From: GM7GCV1 sp965221105
GTDB taxonomy: Bacteria > Pseudomonadota > Gammaproteobacteria > Pseudomonadales > GM7GCV1
Length of the DNA: 64,000 nt
NCBI GenBank assembly: GCA_965221105.1
Contig: OZ244871.1
Span: 2,480,001 to 2,544,000 of the forward strand
Direction of reading: 5' to 3'
Both the position numbers and the translations under genes were made by a program. Positions 53,512 through 62,528 of the stretch are shown here, in pieces (positions within the stretch are counted from its first letter, which is position 1; every line of letters begins with the position of its first letter). Under the pieces are notes generated by a model. That model did no database searches. It worked only from the letters and a program-made list of their open reading frames with translations, and had not been told where the DNA came from.

Positions 53512-55563
53512 CTAGAGTGATGCGTTTTTGATCAGGTTATAGATCGCTTCCTGCGATCGCAACTTGCGCTTGTTGCCTCTGGGAACATATTTATTCGTCT
53601 GCCCTGGGTCTACCCAGCGGGCCTTCTGGTTGTCCGCCAGTTGGAGTTCAAGAATATCGATCAGCAGGGATCTGATGCCTGGCTCGTATATGGGGCAGGT
53701 GACTTCAACGCGTTGGTCCAGATTGCGGGTCATCCAGTCAGCAGAGGAGACATACACCTGAGGATCGCCGTCATTATCAAAAATAAAAACCCGACTGTGC
53801 TCGAGAAATCTGTCAACAATACTTTTTATCTGTATGTTTTTACTTAGGTTTTTCACTCCTGATTTTATCTCACACATACTTCTGACGACGAGGCGAATGT
53901 CGACTCCTGCGCGACTTGCCCTGTACAGCAGCTCGGTAATATCCCGGTCAACCATATTGTTGAGTTTGGCGGTAATGCGCCCTTGGCCTCCATTTCGGGA
54001 TATCTCAATTTCACCTTGAATGCGGGCGACGATGTTTCGCCTTGTATTGATGGGAGACACCCAGAGATGCTCCAGATTGGGCTGTCGATAGCTTTTTTCG
54101 AAAAAATCGAACACTGAATCGGCCTCGGCACAGATGTCCTGATGCGCTGTAAACAGGGCAAAATCGGTATAGATCTTGGCGGTTTTTTCATTGAAGTTCC
54201 CTGTAGCGATAACCGCGTACTGCTTGGTTCCTTCTTCGGTTCTGCGGGTGACTATGCAGAGTTTGGAGTGTACCTTGAGTCCGGGGATACCCAAGGTTAC
54301 CTTGACGTTGGAATCCGCCAATGTTTCGGTCATCTCAAGGTTGTGCTGCTCGTCGAATCGGGCCGCCAACTCAACATTTACGGTGACCTGCTTGCCGTTT
54401 CGCGCAGCGTCAATCAGGGATTCAATAACCCTGGATTTACTTGCCACCCTGTAGATATTGATTTTGATGTCCACAACATCCGGGTCCGCTGCGGCCTGAC
54501 GCACAAACTCGGTGAAGTAGCTAAACCTGTGGTAGGGGTAGCAGAGGAGTATGTCACCCTGATCAATGGCATCGAAAGCATTGCGGGCCTGATCGAAACG
54601 GTAGCATCTGAGAGCAGGCATCTGCGGGAACTCCAGATGGCGGCGTCCAGGGCTTTTGAATCCGATAAAGTCCCTGAAATTCCGGTAGCGGCCACCGGCG
54701 ATAATACTGTCGAGATCTTCGATGCCCAGCTTGTCACAGAGCATGTTCACCAGTTCGCCTGGCATCTTTTTGTCGTAGCTGAGGCGCATAGGCTCTGCAT
54801 TCTTTCTGCTTTTTACGCCCTCCGACAACTTTTCGATGATGCTCATATCGAGATCATCGTCGAGTGTGTACTCCGAGTCGCGGGAGAACTTCATCGACCA
54901 TGCATCCAGAGAATTGTATTCCAGAAAAGGCCGGAATATCTGATCCAGAGAGTGACGGATCACCTCATCGGCGAGCATGAAGTAGTTGCGTGCCAAGCCC
55001 CGGTCCGGGGGTACGTTAATGAAGCGTGGGATTCGGTCAGGGACATCAATGATTGCATGCTGAATCTTTTTCCCGCTGGTTATTTCGACCACAAGATAAG
55101 TGACTTCCGCCTCCAGGTGCTCATCGAGCTGAATGTCCTTGGTCACCCAGATGGGCACTATATGACGGAGTATCTTTTCCTCGAAATGCTTGTCCAGCCA
55201 GCGTACCTGTTTTTCCGAGAGATCGGTGTCCGAGGTCACAAAGAAGATTTTCTTGGTGGCGAGCTCGGCCATGCAGTCCGCATATATTGTGTCGAACTGA
55301 CGGCTGAGCGAGATAACTTTTCGCTGGATGTCGGCCAGCAGCTTGCGCAGTTCGGAGTCCCTTTCATCGCCGCCAGCAGCGATGCTTTTGCGCCGCACAT
55401 CTGCGACCCTGACCTTAAAAAATTCATCCTGATTGCTCGAAAAAATGCCCAGAAAGCGAACCCTCTCAATGATCGGATTGCGAGAATCGGCGGCTTCCTG
55501 AAGAACACGCTCGTTGAAAGAGAGCCAGCTCAGCTCTTTTGCAATCAGATCCTGTGAACTCAC
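53512..55563 (-). CDS. ppk: Polyphosphate kinase 1
   Basis: This 683-aa Ppk1 has ELSWLSFNERVLQEAADSRN at the N-terminus. The autophosphorylated His is in KVHSKLCIVTRR (about 440), and the second conserved His is in FLEHSRVFIFDND (about 595). It makes long-chain polyphosphate from ATP. It starts with GTG inside a GTGA overlap with the valS stop, an unusual coupling of polyphosphate synthesis to a tRNA synthetase. Confidence 0.95.
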   Translation of the reverse strand: MSSQDLIAKELSWLSFNERVLQEAADSRNPIIERVRFLGIFSSNQDEFFKVRVADVRRKSIAAGGDERDSELRKLLADIQRKVISLSRQFDTIYADCMAELATKKIFFVTSDTDLSEKQVRWLDKHFEEKILRHIVPIWVTKDIQLDEHLEAEVTYLVVEITSGKKIQHAIIDVPDRIPRFINVPPDRGLARNYFMLADEVIRHSLDQIFRPFLEYNSLDAWSMKFSRDSEYTLDDDLDMSIIEKLSEGVKSRKNAEPMRLSYDKKMPGELVNMLCDKLGIEDLDSIIAGGRYRNFRDFIGFKSPGRRHLEFPQMPALRCYRFDQARNAFDAIDQGDILLCYPYHRFSYFTEFVRQAAADPDVVDIKINIYRVASKSRVIESLIDAARNGKQVTVNVELAARFDEQHNLEMTETLADSNVKVTLGIPGLKVHSKLCIVTRRTEEGTKQYAVIATGNFNEKTAKIYTDFALFTAHQDICAEADSVFDFFEKSYRQPNLEHLWVSPINTRRNIVARIQGEIEISRNGGQGRITAKLNNMVDRDITELLYRASRAGVDIRLVVRSMCEIKSGVKNLSKNIQIKSIVDRFLEHSRVFIFDNDGDPQVYVSSADWMTRNLDQRVEVTCPIYEPGIRSLLIDILELQLADNQKARWVDPGQTNKYVPRGNKRKLRSQEAIYNLIKNASL

Positions 55564-58391
55564 AGCGCTTTCAGCTCCAGTATCTGCCTGTCCATTCGCG
55601 CCGCAGCGTCCCGAGCCTTTTCAAGTCGGGCTCGCTCTCTGGCAACGACTTCCTCGGGAGCCCGGCCTACAAAATTGTCGTTCCCGAGCTTGTCATTCAT
55701 TTTTGACATTTCGGCTGCAAGTTTGCGCATCTCCTTCTCCAGGCGCGCCAGTTCCGCTTCCTTGTCAATGAGCCCCGCCATGGGGATCAACACCTCAAGA
55801 CCACCCACCAGAGCGGTTGACGACATGGGAGCCTGGCTTGCGGTGTCCAGCCAGGAGATCGATCCAAGATTGGCAAGCCTGCACAACAGTGCCCGGTTCG
55901 CCTCAAGGTTGTGCCTGTCGACATCGTCTCCCTCGCGCAGAAGAACCGGAACGGTCTTCGCCGGAGATATGTTCATTTCACCGCGAATGTTGCGTATCCC
56001 GACAATGACGGCCTTTAACCAGTCGATTTGCTGCTCGGCGGCGGGGTCTGCAAGAGACTGGTCGGCATCGGGGTAGGGTGCACACATCAGGCTTTCGCTG
56101 TCGTGGTCACAAAGGGGCGCGACCGAAGTCCATATTTCTTCAGTGATAAATGGCATCAGGGGGTGGCACAGTCGCAAGATATTGTCGAGCACCACGAGCA
56201 GTGTCTGGCGCGTACCCTGTTTACTTGCAGCGCTGAATTGATTGTCCAAAAGCACCGGTTTGGAGAGCTCAAGGTACCAGTCACAATACTGGTTCCAGAT
56301 AAATTCATAGAGCCTGGTTGCCATTCTGTCAAAGCGGTAGCCTTCGATAGATTCTCGAACCTCAGCAATGACCTGCTGGAGCTGGGACAGTATCCAGTGG
56401 TCAGCTGCGCTGAGTTCGACGTCGATACCTGAATCCGGGTCATGATCCTGGGTATTTATCAATACATAGCGGCTTGCATTCCAGAGTTTGTTGCAGAAGT
56501 GGTGGTATCCTTCCAGGCGTCCCATATCCCAATTGATATCGCGGCCTGTCGATGCCAGGGCCGCCAGCGTAAAACGCAGGGCATCGGTACCCTGAGCCTG
56601 AATGCCGTCGGGAAATTCCTTGCGGGTACGTTGGGCAATCTTTTCTGCGCTCTGGGGCTGCATCATGTTGCCGGTCCGTTTGGCGACCAGATCATCCGCT
56701 GAGATACCGTCAATCATGTCCAGTGGATCTATAACATTCCCCTTCGACTTGGACATTTTCTGACCGTGCTCATCACGAATGAGACCGGTGACGTACACCG
56801 TTCTGAAAGGAATTTCGTTGCGGAAGTGCAGGGTCATCATGATCATTCTGGCGACCCAGAAAAATATGATATCGAATCCGGTAACCAGTACATCGGTAGG
56901 GTGGAAACGCTTCAGGTCCCGGGTGTCTTCGGGCCAGCCCAGTGTTGAAAATGTCCAGAGGGCTGAGCTGAACCAGGTGTCCAGTACATCCTCATCCTGA
57001 TGCAGGCTGGTGTCGCCAAGATCGCACTTGCTGCGAACTTCTGTCTCGCTTCTGCCAACGTAGATTCTCCCCTCCTGGTCGTACCAGGCCGGAATCCGGT
57101 GACCCCACCAGAGTTGCCGGCTTATGCACCAGTCCTGAATGCTGCGCATCCAGCCGAAGTACATGTTTTCATAGGATTTCGGAACGAATGTGATGTCACC
57201 CTTTTCCACCGCCTCAATGGCTGGCCTGGCAAGGCTGTCTACCCGCACATACCATTGATCCGTCAGGAGGGGTTCGATGACCTCGCCGGAACGATCTCCA
57301 TAGGGTACCTTGAGCTCGTGATCCAGCGTATCCGCAAGCAGGTCGAGGGCCTGTAAATCTGCAACAATTTTCGTGCGCGCTGCAAAACGGTCCAGACCTG
57401 CATAGGCTGCGAGCATGTCCACCCCATCTTCAGCTGCTGGCTCACCAGTGGAATTGAAGATCTCGAAATGGGCAGAAATGCGACCGTCCTGGGTCATGAT
57501 ATTGATCATTGGCAAGCTGTGCCGTTGACCGACCTCGTAGTCATTGAAATCATGCGCAGGGGTGATCTTTACGCATCCGGTGCCGAACTCGCGGTCGACG
57601 TAGTCGTCCGCCACAATCGGGACGCGGCGATCAGTCAGTGGCACGATGACATCCTTGCCGATCAGATCCCGATAGCGTTCGTCGTCCGGATGAACGGCTA
57701 CGGCTGCATCGCCGAGCATGGTTTCCGGGCGTGTCGTGGCGACGATCAAAGAGGTCGCGCCGTCGGTTGTTGTGACACCGTCAGCCAGGGGGTAGCGAAA
57801 GTGCCACAGATGACCTTTCTGATCCCTGCTCTCAACTTCGAGATCGGAAATTGCCGTATGCAGTTTGGGATCCCAGTTGACCAGACGCTTTCCCCGATAG
57901 ATCAGATCCTGCTCGTAGAGCTGGACGAAGACTTCGATCACGGCCCGGGAAAAGCCATCATCCATGGTAAAGCGTTCCCGCCCCCAGTCCACTGAGTTGC
58001 CGAGCCTGCGCATCTGCTGGGAAATGGTGCCACCGGATTCCTTCTTCCACTCCCAAATCTTGCCAATGAAGTGTTCCCGACCCAGTTCCTGCCGGCTGGC
58101 TTCTCCTTCGGCAGCCAGTTTGCGCTCAACCACCGTCTGGGTCGCAATGCCCGCATGATCAGTCCCCACCTGCCAGAGCACACTCTTTCCGCACATCCTG
58201 TGGTAGCGGATCAGGGCGTCCATGATGGTCTGCTGAAATGCGTGCCCCATGTGCAGTCCGCCGGTCACATTGGGCGGGGGTATCATGATGCTGTAGGTGT
58301 TGGAAGAGCCTCCGGGCTTGAAATAGCCACGTTCTTCCCAAATCTGGTACCACCGTTTTTCGGTGGCCGCCGGATCAAAATTCTTCTGCAT
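55560..58391 (-). CDS. valS: Valyl-tRNA synthetase
   Basis: This 943-aa class I enzyme has the HIGH-type signature in PPNVTGGLHMGHAFQ (about 45), a CP1 editing domain (about 190-340), KMSKS in GQKMSKSKGNVIDP, and a C-terminal coiled coil (EKEMRKLAAEMSKMNDKL). It charges tRNA-Val and edits threonine. A strong hairpin lies ~23 bp before the start. It is normally directly behind holC; here an islet separates them. ppk overlaps its stop by four bases. Confidence 0.96.
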   Translation of the reverse strand: MQKNFDPAATEKRWYQIWEERGYFKPGGSSNTYSIMIPPPNVTGGLHMGHAFQQTIMDALIRYHRMCGKSVLWQVGTDHAGIATQTVVERKLAAEGEASRQELGREHFIGKIWEWKKESGGTISQQMRRLGNSVDWGRERFTMDDGFSRAVIEVFVQLYEQDLIYRGKRLVNWDPKLHTAISDLEVESRDQKGHLWHFRYPLADGVTTTDGATSLIVATTRPETMLGDAAVAVHPDDERYRDLIGKDVIVPLTDRRVPIVADDYVDREFGTGCVKITPAHDFNDYEVGQRHSLPMINIMTQDGRISAHFEIFNSTGEPAAEDGVDMLAAYAGLDRFAARTKIVADLQALDLLADTLDHELKVPYGDRSGEVIEPLLTDQWYVRVDSLARPAIEAVEKGDITFVPKSYENMYFGWMRSIQDWCISRQLWWGHRIPAWYDQEGRIYVGRSETEVRSKCDLGDTSLHQDEDVLDTWFSSALWTFSTLGWPEDTRDLKRFHPTDVLVTGFDIIFFWVARMIMMTLHFRNEIPFRTVYVTGLIRDEHGQKMSKSKGNVIDPLDMIDGISADDLVAKRTGNMMQPQSAEKIAQRTRKEFPDGIQAQGTDALRFTLAALASTGRDINWDMGRLEGYHHFCNKLWNASRYVLINTQDHDPDSGIDVELSAADHWILSQLQQVIAEVRESIEGYRFDRMATRLYEFIWNQYCDWYLELSKPVLLDNQFSAASKQGTRQTLLVVLDNILRLCHPLMPFITEEIWTSVAPLCDHDSESLMCAPYPDADQSLADPAAEQQIDWLKAVIVGIRNIRGEMNISPAKTVPVLLREGDDVDRHNLEANRALLCRLANLGSISWLDTASQAPMSSTALVGGLEVLIPMAGLIDKEAELARLEKEMRKLAAEMSKMNDKLGNDNFVGRAPEEVVARERARLEKARDAAARMDRQILELKAL

Positions 58392-58778
58392 TATCTCTCG
58401 TGCACCAAAACACAGCCGCGCAACTGAGTGCGCGGCTATGTATTCGTCCAGTAAAGGGCAAATTATAGCCTGCCTGCGTCCCGGGTGGGAGTTTGAGTCA
58501 CACTATTCAAAAGTCGGCACACGCTTGCCTTGGACGATGGAGCGCATGCATGAGGACAGTGTATGTCCACCACGACGCAGCGCCGGACCTGCTCCAGTCG
58601 ATCTTTGTGAGGTCTTCCGTGGTCCCTGCCGATTGTCTTTCACCGCCGCAATAACCAAGTAATGGACTTTGCAGTCTTTCATTTGCTACTAATGGAATAG
58701 TCGCTCTCAACCGGAATGCAAGGCTAGCCCAACGTTTCGCTCGTCAGGGTATTACCCCCTGTCATGATGAGTCCGTGA
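58392..58778. other. Intergenic region upstream of valS, islet edge
   Basis: Apart from the hairpin, no gene is recognised. The valS promoter should lie here. Somewhere in this stretch the housekeeping sequence ends and the inserted DNA begins, but I cannot locate the exact join. Confidence 0.4.
58414..58437 (-). terminator. Hairpin in valS leader or terminator
   Basis: This is a perfect 9-bp stem (AGCCGCGCA / TGCGCGGCT) with a 6-nt loop, 23 bp before the valS start codon. On the minus strand it is followed by GTGTTTTGG, a weak T-run, so it could end transcription from upstream or form a leader structure. Confidence 0.4.
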
Positions 58779-59171
58779 TCAAAGAATAAAGCCGGGAGAA
58801 CCGTTCGTCTGTATAACATAGTCAAAGGTTACCTCGTCATGATCACCACTTCTCGTGTCGTCCTTAATTCCAAGTACCTTGATTGCCGTCCAATATCCGT
58901 TCTTATTTTGCAACACGACCACCTGTCCAATCCTGGGACTGCGGCCCCCCGATGATCCATCATATTTGCGGGCGTCAACAACCTCTTCAATTCCGCTACA
59001 GTCTTTGGCAATTGCGACGGTGCGAATACTACCTGGATCGTTATTAAAGGTGTATGTGCCGGTCACTCGCTTACAAAAAAGATATGACAACCCAGATGTT
59101 GGAATATATACATGAAAACACATATACAGAAAGTAACGTGACCGATGCGGCAGGATCCGCCGTAGAATCAA
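58779..59171 (-). CDS. Hypothetical protein in islet
   Basis: An open frame of up to 130 codons gives a hydrophilic domain (VRTVAIAKDCSG-like start, then IEEVVDARKYDGSSGG, RIGQVVVLQNKNGYWTAIKV and DEVTFDYVIQTNGSPGF). This has ordinary globular-protein composition, but I do not recognise it. The 5' part is uncertain: TTG 59171 begins a basic segment, and the internal ATG near 59123 is an alternative. It is divergent from the fic gene. Confidence 0.45.
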   Translation of the reverse strand: MILRRILPHRSRYFLYMCFHVYIPTSGLSYLFCKRVTGTYTFNNDPGSIRTVAIAKDCSGIEEVVDARKYDGSSGGRSPRIGQVVVLQNKNGYWTAIKVLGIKDDTRSGDHDEVTFDYVIQTNGSPGFIL

Positions 59172-59324
59172 GGAGATGGGAAACTCAGACGGGATTGGAG
59201 GGGAGTGAAGTTCCGTTTAGATGTCCGAATTCCGGAATTCCACTTATCACTTTCTTCTTAACGGCAGACAAGTTGGCTGTATACGCCTACAATGGCCGTA
59301 TAATCCTCCTTTAACCAAAGATAA

Positions 59325-60326
59325 ATGGCCGTAAACTTGAATAAAGATGAGATACTGGCCGTCATTCAGACGAATAACGGTTCGGCATCGCTGCCCGAAA
59401 TTCGTGCGAGCCTGCCTGAGTCCATTGCTGAACGCACCTTGCGCCGCTGGCTGGGAAAGTGGGTTGCTGATGGATCGCTGACCCGTTCTGGCAATCGGCG
59501 CTCAACGCGATACCATCTCCCATCCGACAGATCTGAGACGCTAGCTTTTCTTAGCAGTTTATCTGAGTCAAAAAAGGCCGCTGTGCTAAACCAGTTGCGC
59601 GACCTTTGGACGCACACTTCAACAGCTGTAGAGGGTAATACCTTAACACTGGGTGATACGCATTTTGTGCTGGAGCAGGGTCTAACCATTTCGGGCAAGC
59701 CGTTAAAAGATCACCAAGAGGTGATCGGTCATGCTCAGGCCATCGCCCTGATTTATGAATCGTTAAACGCCCCACTCAGCGAGAAAATTATTTTTGATCT
59801 ACATCGAGCGGTTCAAACTGAGAGAATCACCGACATTTATAAGCCATATGGTGCCTGGAAAAATGAGTCTAACGGAACTTATACGGTAGATAAAAACAAC
59901 AAGCAGGTATATATCGAGTATGCACTACCGCGATACGTGCCCTCGCTGATGCAGGAGTTTATCGATACAATCAATTGTATCGAACCTGCTTCACTAACAA
60001 TTGAAAACGCCGCAAACACATATGCAAAGTTTCACGCGGGGTTTGTGCACATTCATCCATTTTGGGATGGTAACGGTCGTCTCGCCAGGCTTATTGCCAA
60101 TATACCGTTACTAAAGGCAGGTCTGCCACCTATAGTGATTCCACAGGAAAAAAGACAGTACTATATTCAACTGTTAGCTGAGTACGAAATTGCATCAGGT
60201 CAGCTGAACGACAATACTGGTGTTTGGCCGGATCTGGCGCGGCTTACAGAATTTTCAGAATTCTGTTCAGGCTGTTACTACCTGACCAGGGAGATTGTGG
60301 AAGGGTATCAACGACTTGAAAAATAA
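59325..60326 (+). CDS. fic: Fic family AMP-transferase
   Basis: This 333-aa protein has an N-terminal winged helix (SLPEIRASLPESIAERTLRR, about 20-70) and a Fic domain with the full catalytic motif HPFWDGNGRLAR (about 240-251). An inhibitory helix motif STAVEGN (S/TxxxEG/N, about 99-105) precedes the Fic core, as in class II Fic proteins, so it can restrain itself. It would move AMP (or a related group) onto a target protein. Both active and inhibitory motifs are intact. The IS66-derived element begins 18 bp after the stop. Confidence 0.92.
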   Translation: MAVNLNKDEILAVIQTNNGSASLPEIRASLPESIAERTLRRWLGKWVADGSLTRSGNRRSTRYHLPSDRSETLAFLSSLSESKKAAVLNQLRDLWTHTSTAVEGNTLTLGDTHFVLEQGLTISGKPLKDHQEVIGHAQAIALIYESLNAPLSEKIIFDLHRAVQTERITDIYKPYGAWKNESNGTYTVDKNNKQVYIEYALPRYVPSLMQEFIDTINCIEPASLTIENAANTYAKFHAGFVHIHPFWDGNGRLARLIANIPLLKAGLPPIVIPQEKRQYYIQLLAEYEIASGQLNDNTGVWPDLARLTEFSEFCSGCYYLTREIVEGYQRLEK

Positions 60327-60344
60327 AACAGAAAACGGAATTGG

Positions 60345-60612
60345 GTAACTACTCACCCCCTTGACACCCTAGGGAAGAGGTTCTATGGTGTGTGCGTTTC
60401 ATGAGCGCACAGGGTCAGGGGCAACGCATAGTTTGGTTCCAAGGCGACGGCGGGGTTGTGTCAGGCGCTGATGCCGCCAGCGGAGCGCTTGGCGGTGGGG
60501 TCCGGGTAGCCCATGGCCCACCAGGGCTCCAATCCGCTGACTGCCATCCAAATCGCCCTCAACGGCACCACCGCCGACATGATCAAGCAGGAGAAGGGGG
60601 GTGAGTAGTTAC
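60345..60612. mobile_element. MITE-like deletion derivative of IS66-type element
   Basis: This 268-bp element has inverted ends GTAACTACTCACCCCC / GGGGGGTGAGTAGTTAC and ~140 bp of left-end and ~100 bp of right-end sequence closely related to 19467-20332 (shared GTGTGCGTTTCAT, GCACAGGGTCA and GGCAACGCATA; right end GCCCACCAGGGC). The middle of the transposase is deleted. It cannot encode an enzyme but could be mobilised by an active relative. No target duplication was seen. Confidence 0.8.
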
Positions 60613-60762
60613 CTCGGTTTTTTTCTTTCACGGTATCGACAAACCGGACTGGATGAGGGATGCCGCCTGCGATAAAAACGCCGGACAGGTGAACGTCAAC
60701 ATTGATTTGCATATGTTATGGCAACATGCCATCATTATGCTATCATTTATTGGGGTAATTCG

Positions 60763-61023
60763 ATGGCGGCAATCAATGTGCGGCAACTGGATGACGATGT
60801 GGTGGACCGCCTCAAGCAACGTGCCTCTTCAAACAACCGCTCCCTAGAGGGCGAAATCCGCCATATTCTGGAATGCGCCGCCGATGATCATATGGCGGCG
60901 AAGCGTATTGTGTTCCTGGAGGCGTCGGATCGGTTGCGAGAAAAGACCAGTGGCCGCAGACAAACTCCGGCGGAAGTACTGGTCCGCGAGGATCGCGACC
61001 GCGGTCATCGCGAAGTCTTTTGA
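60763..61023 (+). CDS. FitA/VapB-type antitoxin
   Basis: This 86-aa protein has an N-terminal ribbon-helix-helix (MAAINVRQLDDDVVDRLKQR, then NNRSLEGEIRHILE) and a charged C-terminal tail that should wrap the toxin. Its stop shares a base with the toxin start (TGATG), the usual antitoxin-toxin arrangement. The ATG at 60763 was chosen because the longer frame starts in the spacer. It probably represses its own operon. Confidence 0.85.
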   Translation: MAAINVRQLDDDVVDRLKQRASSNNRSLEGEIRHILECAADDHMAAKRIVFLEASDRLREKTSGRRQTPAEVLVREDRDRGHREVF

Positions 61024-61451
61024 TGCGTTTTGTTGTTGATGCGAGCGTAGCAGTTAAGTTGCTGGTCGACGAACCTGATTCGGATTCCGCACGGGAACTG
61101 GTCGAAAGTGGGCAGGAGTTGCATGCTCCCAGGCTGATGGTTTCCGAGGTTGCCAATGCGCTGTGGCGCAAGGCACGGCTGGATCAGATCGAGGATGCCT
61201 TTCCTAGCACTGCCATTGCTGTCCTGTCCGATATGCCCATACGCTGGAACGATGACGAGGCCGTCGGTGCGGATGCTGTTCGTCTGGCACTGGCTTTCGA
61301 CCACCCGGTATATGATTGTGTCTATCTCGCACTTGCCCATCGCATCGGTGCGGTCATGCTGACGGCCGATAGTCGATTCGCGAATGCCATCACCGCGACC
61401 GAGCACGGTGCATCTATCTTGACGCTAACGGATTACGCGGAAACGCGATGA
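61023..61451 (+). CDS. vapC: PIN-domain toxin (VapC-like)
   Basis: This 142-aa PIN ribonuclease has acidic active-site residues at Asp in VVDASVAVKLL (about 6), Glu in SEVANALWRKA (about 42), Asp in YDCVYLALA (about 97) and Asp in TADSRFANA. These toxins cut RNA when the antitoxin is lost. The frame is full-length and all four acids are present. It overlaps the antitoxin by one base. Confidence 0.88.
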   Translation: MRFVVDASVAVKLLVDEPDSDSARELVESGQELHAPRLMVSEVANALWRKARLDQIEDAFPSTAIAVLSDMPIRWNDDEAVGADAVRLALAFDHPVYDCVYLALAHRIGAVMLTADSRFANAITATEHGASILTLTDYAETR

Positions 61452-62084
61452 TTGTCGCGCCGCGTGAAAATTTTCATCGCAACCAAATGCGACTGGAGGG
61501 CCGGGGTGTCCCTAGTGCGAACAAGTGCATGGTTCGTTCCATGAAGGAAATTCCATGCCTGTCCGATTTGATACTGCTTGCTCTGGATTCAATTCTTCCC
61601 TGGAGAATAGTTGCATCCGGGAAGGTGGAGGTGATGCGCACAGACAGGGCAACTGCGATCGGGGTTATCGCACAAGCAGGCAGACAACAAGATATTGGGC
61701 GTTCCGTTTCTCGTAAGATGATGCCAGAGATGCAGGCAAGGCGGAGAATCGTTTTCAGGATGGATTGAATAACCGGGGGCTTCTCCCATGGTTCTTCATG
61801 GTCTGAAGAAGCCGGTACACAATGATGCCCATGACAATCTCATGAAAGAGCATGCAGCAGTCACCGCGTTCGTTCCGCTTTTGGAAATGATAGTTTCACC
61901 GAAACTTGGGGAAATACCGGTAACCGCACGAAAATTGCGGCTCAAATTCCAGTAAAGATTCCATCAGAAAAGCAAAGCATAATTCTTGTGGAGTTGCTGG
62001 AAAAAGTTGCACAGGAAGGCATCCTTATGAATGGATAAGATTTTTCGACCCAATTTGTTAGAGAGTCTGAAAAAAGAGTGAACG
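61452..62084. other. Gene-poor end of islet
   Basis: No recognisable gene is present. One frame at 61788-61955 (55 codons, HNDAHDNLMKEHAAVTAFVP) and another at 61930-62040 ending in IILVELLEKVAQEGILMNG overlap and look like scraps of older genes. The join to the holC side must lie before 62085. Confidence 0.35.
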
Positions 62085-62513
62085 TTATGCTTCTATATTA
62101 TGGTTTTTCAGCGGGTAGCCGCGATCCCTGTAAAACCTCCATTTTTCCCTGGATTTATTACGAGCTTCGTGTTCGGCTGGGACAATTTCCAGGAGTCGGG
62201 TAAAACGCGAAAATGCAGGTGGCGTAGTATCCGCGAGATTGATCAGTACATCTTGGAAATCTTCTGGTGGATGGTCACAACCCAGTGCGACCCGCTCGGT
62301 GACACCTGATTCACTGCAGATCTCATGGGGAACAAAGGCGTCGTCTCTGAACGACCAGAGTTGTTCATTGAGCGCTGCGATCTGATCTGGATTTCTTCCA
62401 TGTACGTAGACTGTGGCGGAAGTGCGGGAGGCTCTTTCGGTCAGCTTGCATGCAAGTTCCAGAACGCTTTCCTCGCCGCCGCCCTGAAGTATGTAGAAAT
62501 CCACCTGCGTCAT
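62085..62513 (-). CDS. holC: DNA polymerase III chi subunit
   Basis: This 142-aa protein shows the HolC pattern: TQVDFYILQGGGEESVLELA, CKLTERASRTSATVYVHG, LWSFRDDAFVPHE and DVLINLADTTPPAFSRF. Chi links the clamp loader to single-strand-binding protein. It follows pepA by 15 bp, as in most Gammaproteobacteria. valS, normally next, lies 3.7 kb away behind an islet. Confidence 0.92.
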   Translation of the reverse strand: MTQVDFYILQGGGEESVLELACKLTERASRTSATVYVHGRNPDQIAALNEQLWSFRDDAFVPHEICSESGVTERVALGCDHPPEDFQDVLINLADTTPPAFSRFTRLLEIVPAEHEARNKSREKWRFYRDRGYPLKNHNIEA

Positions 62514-62528
62514 TGGAATATGCGCTCT

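Noticed and set aside
54142..55557. 471-codon plus-strand frame opposite ppk
   Set aside because: It is an antisense shadow of a clear Ppk1.
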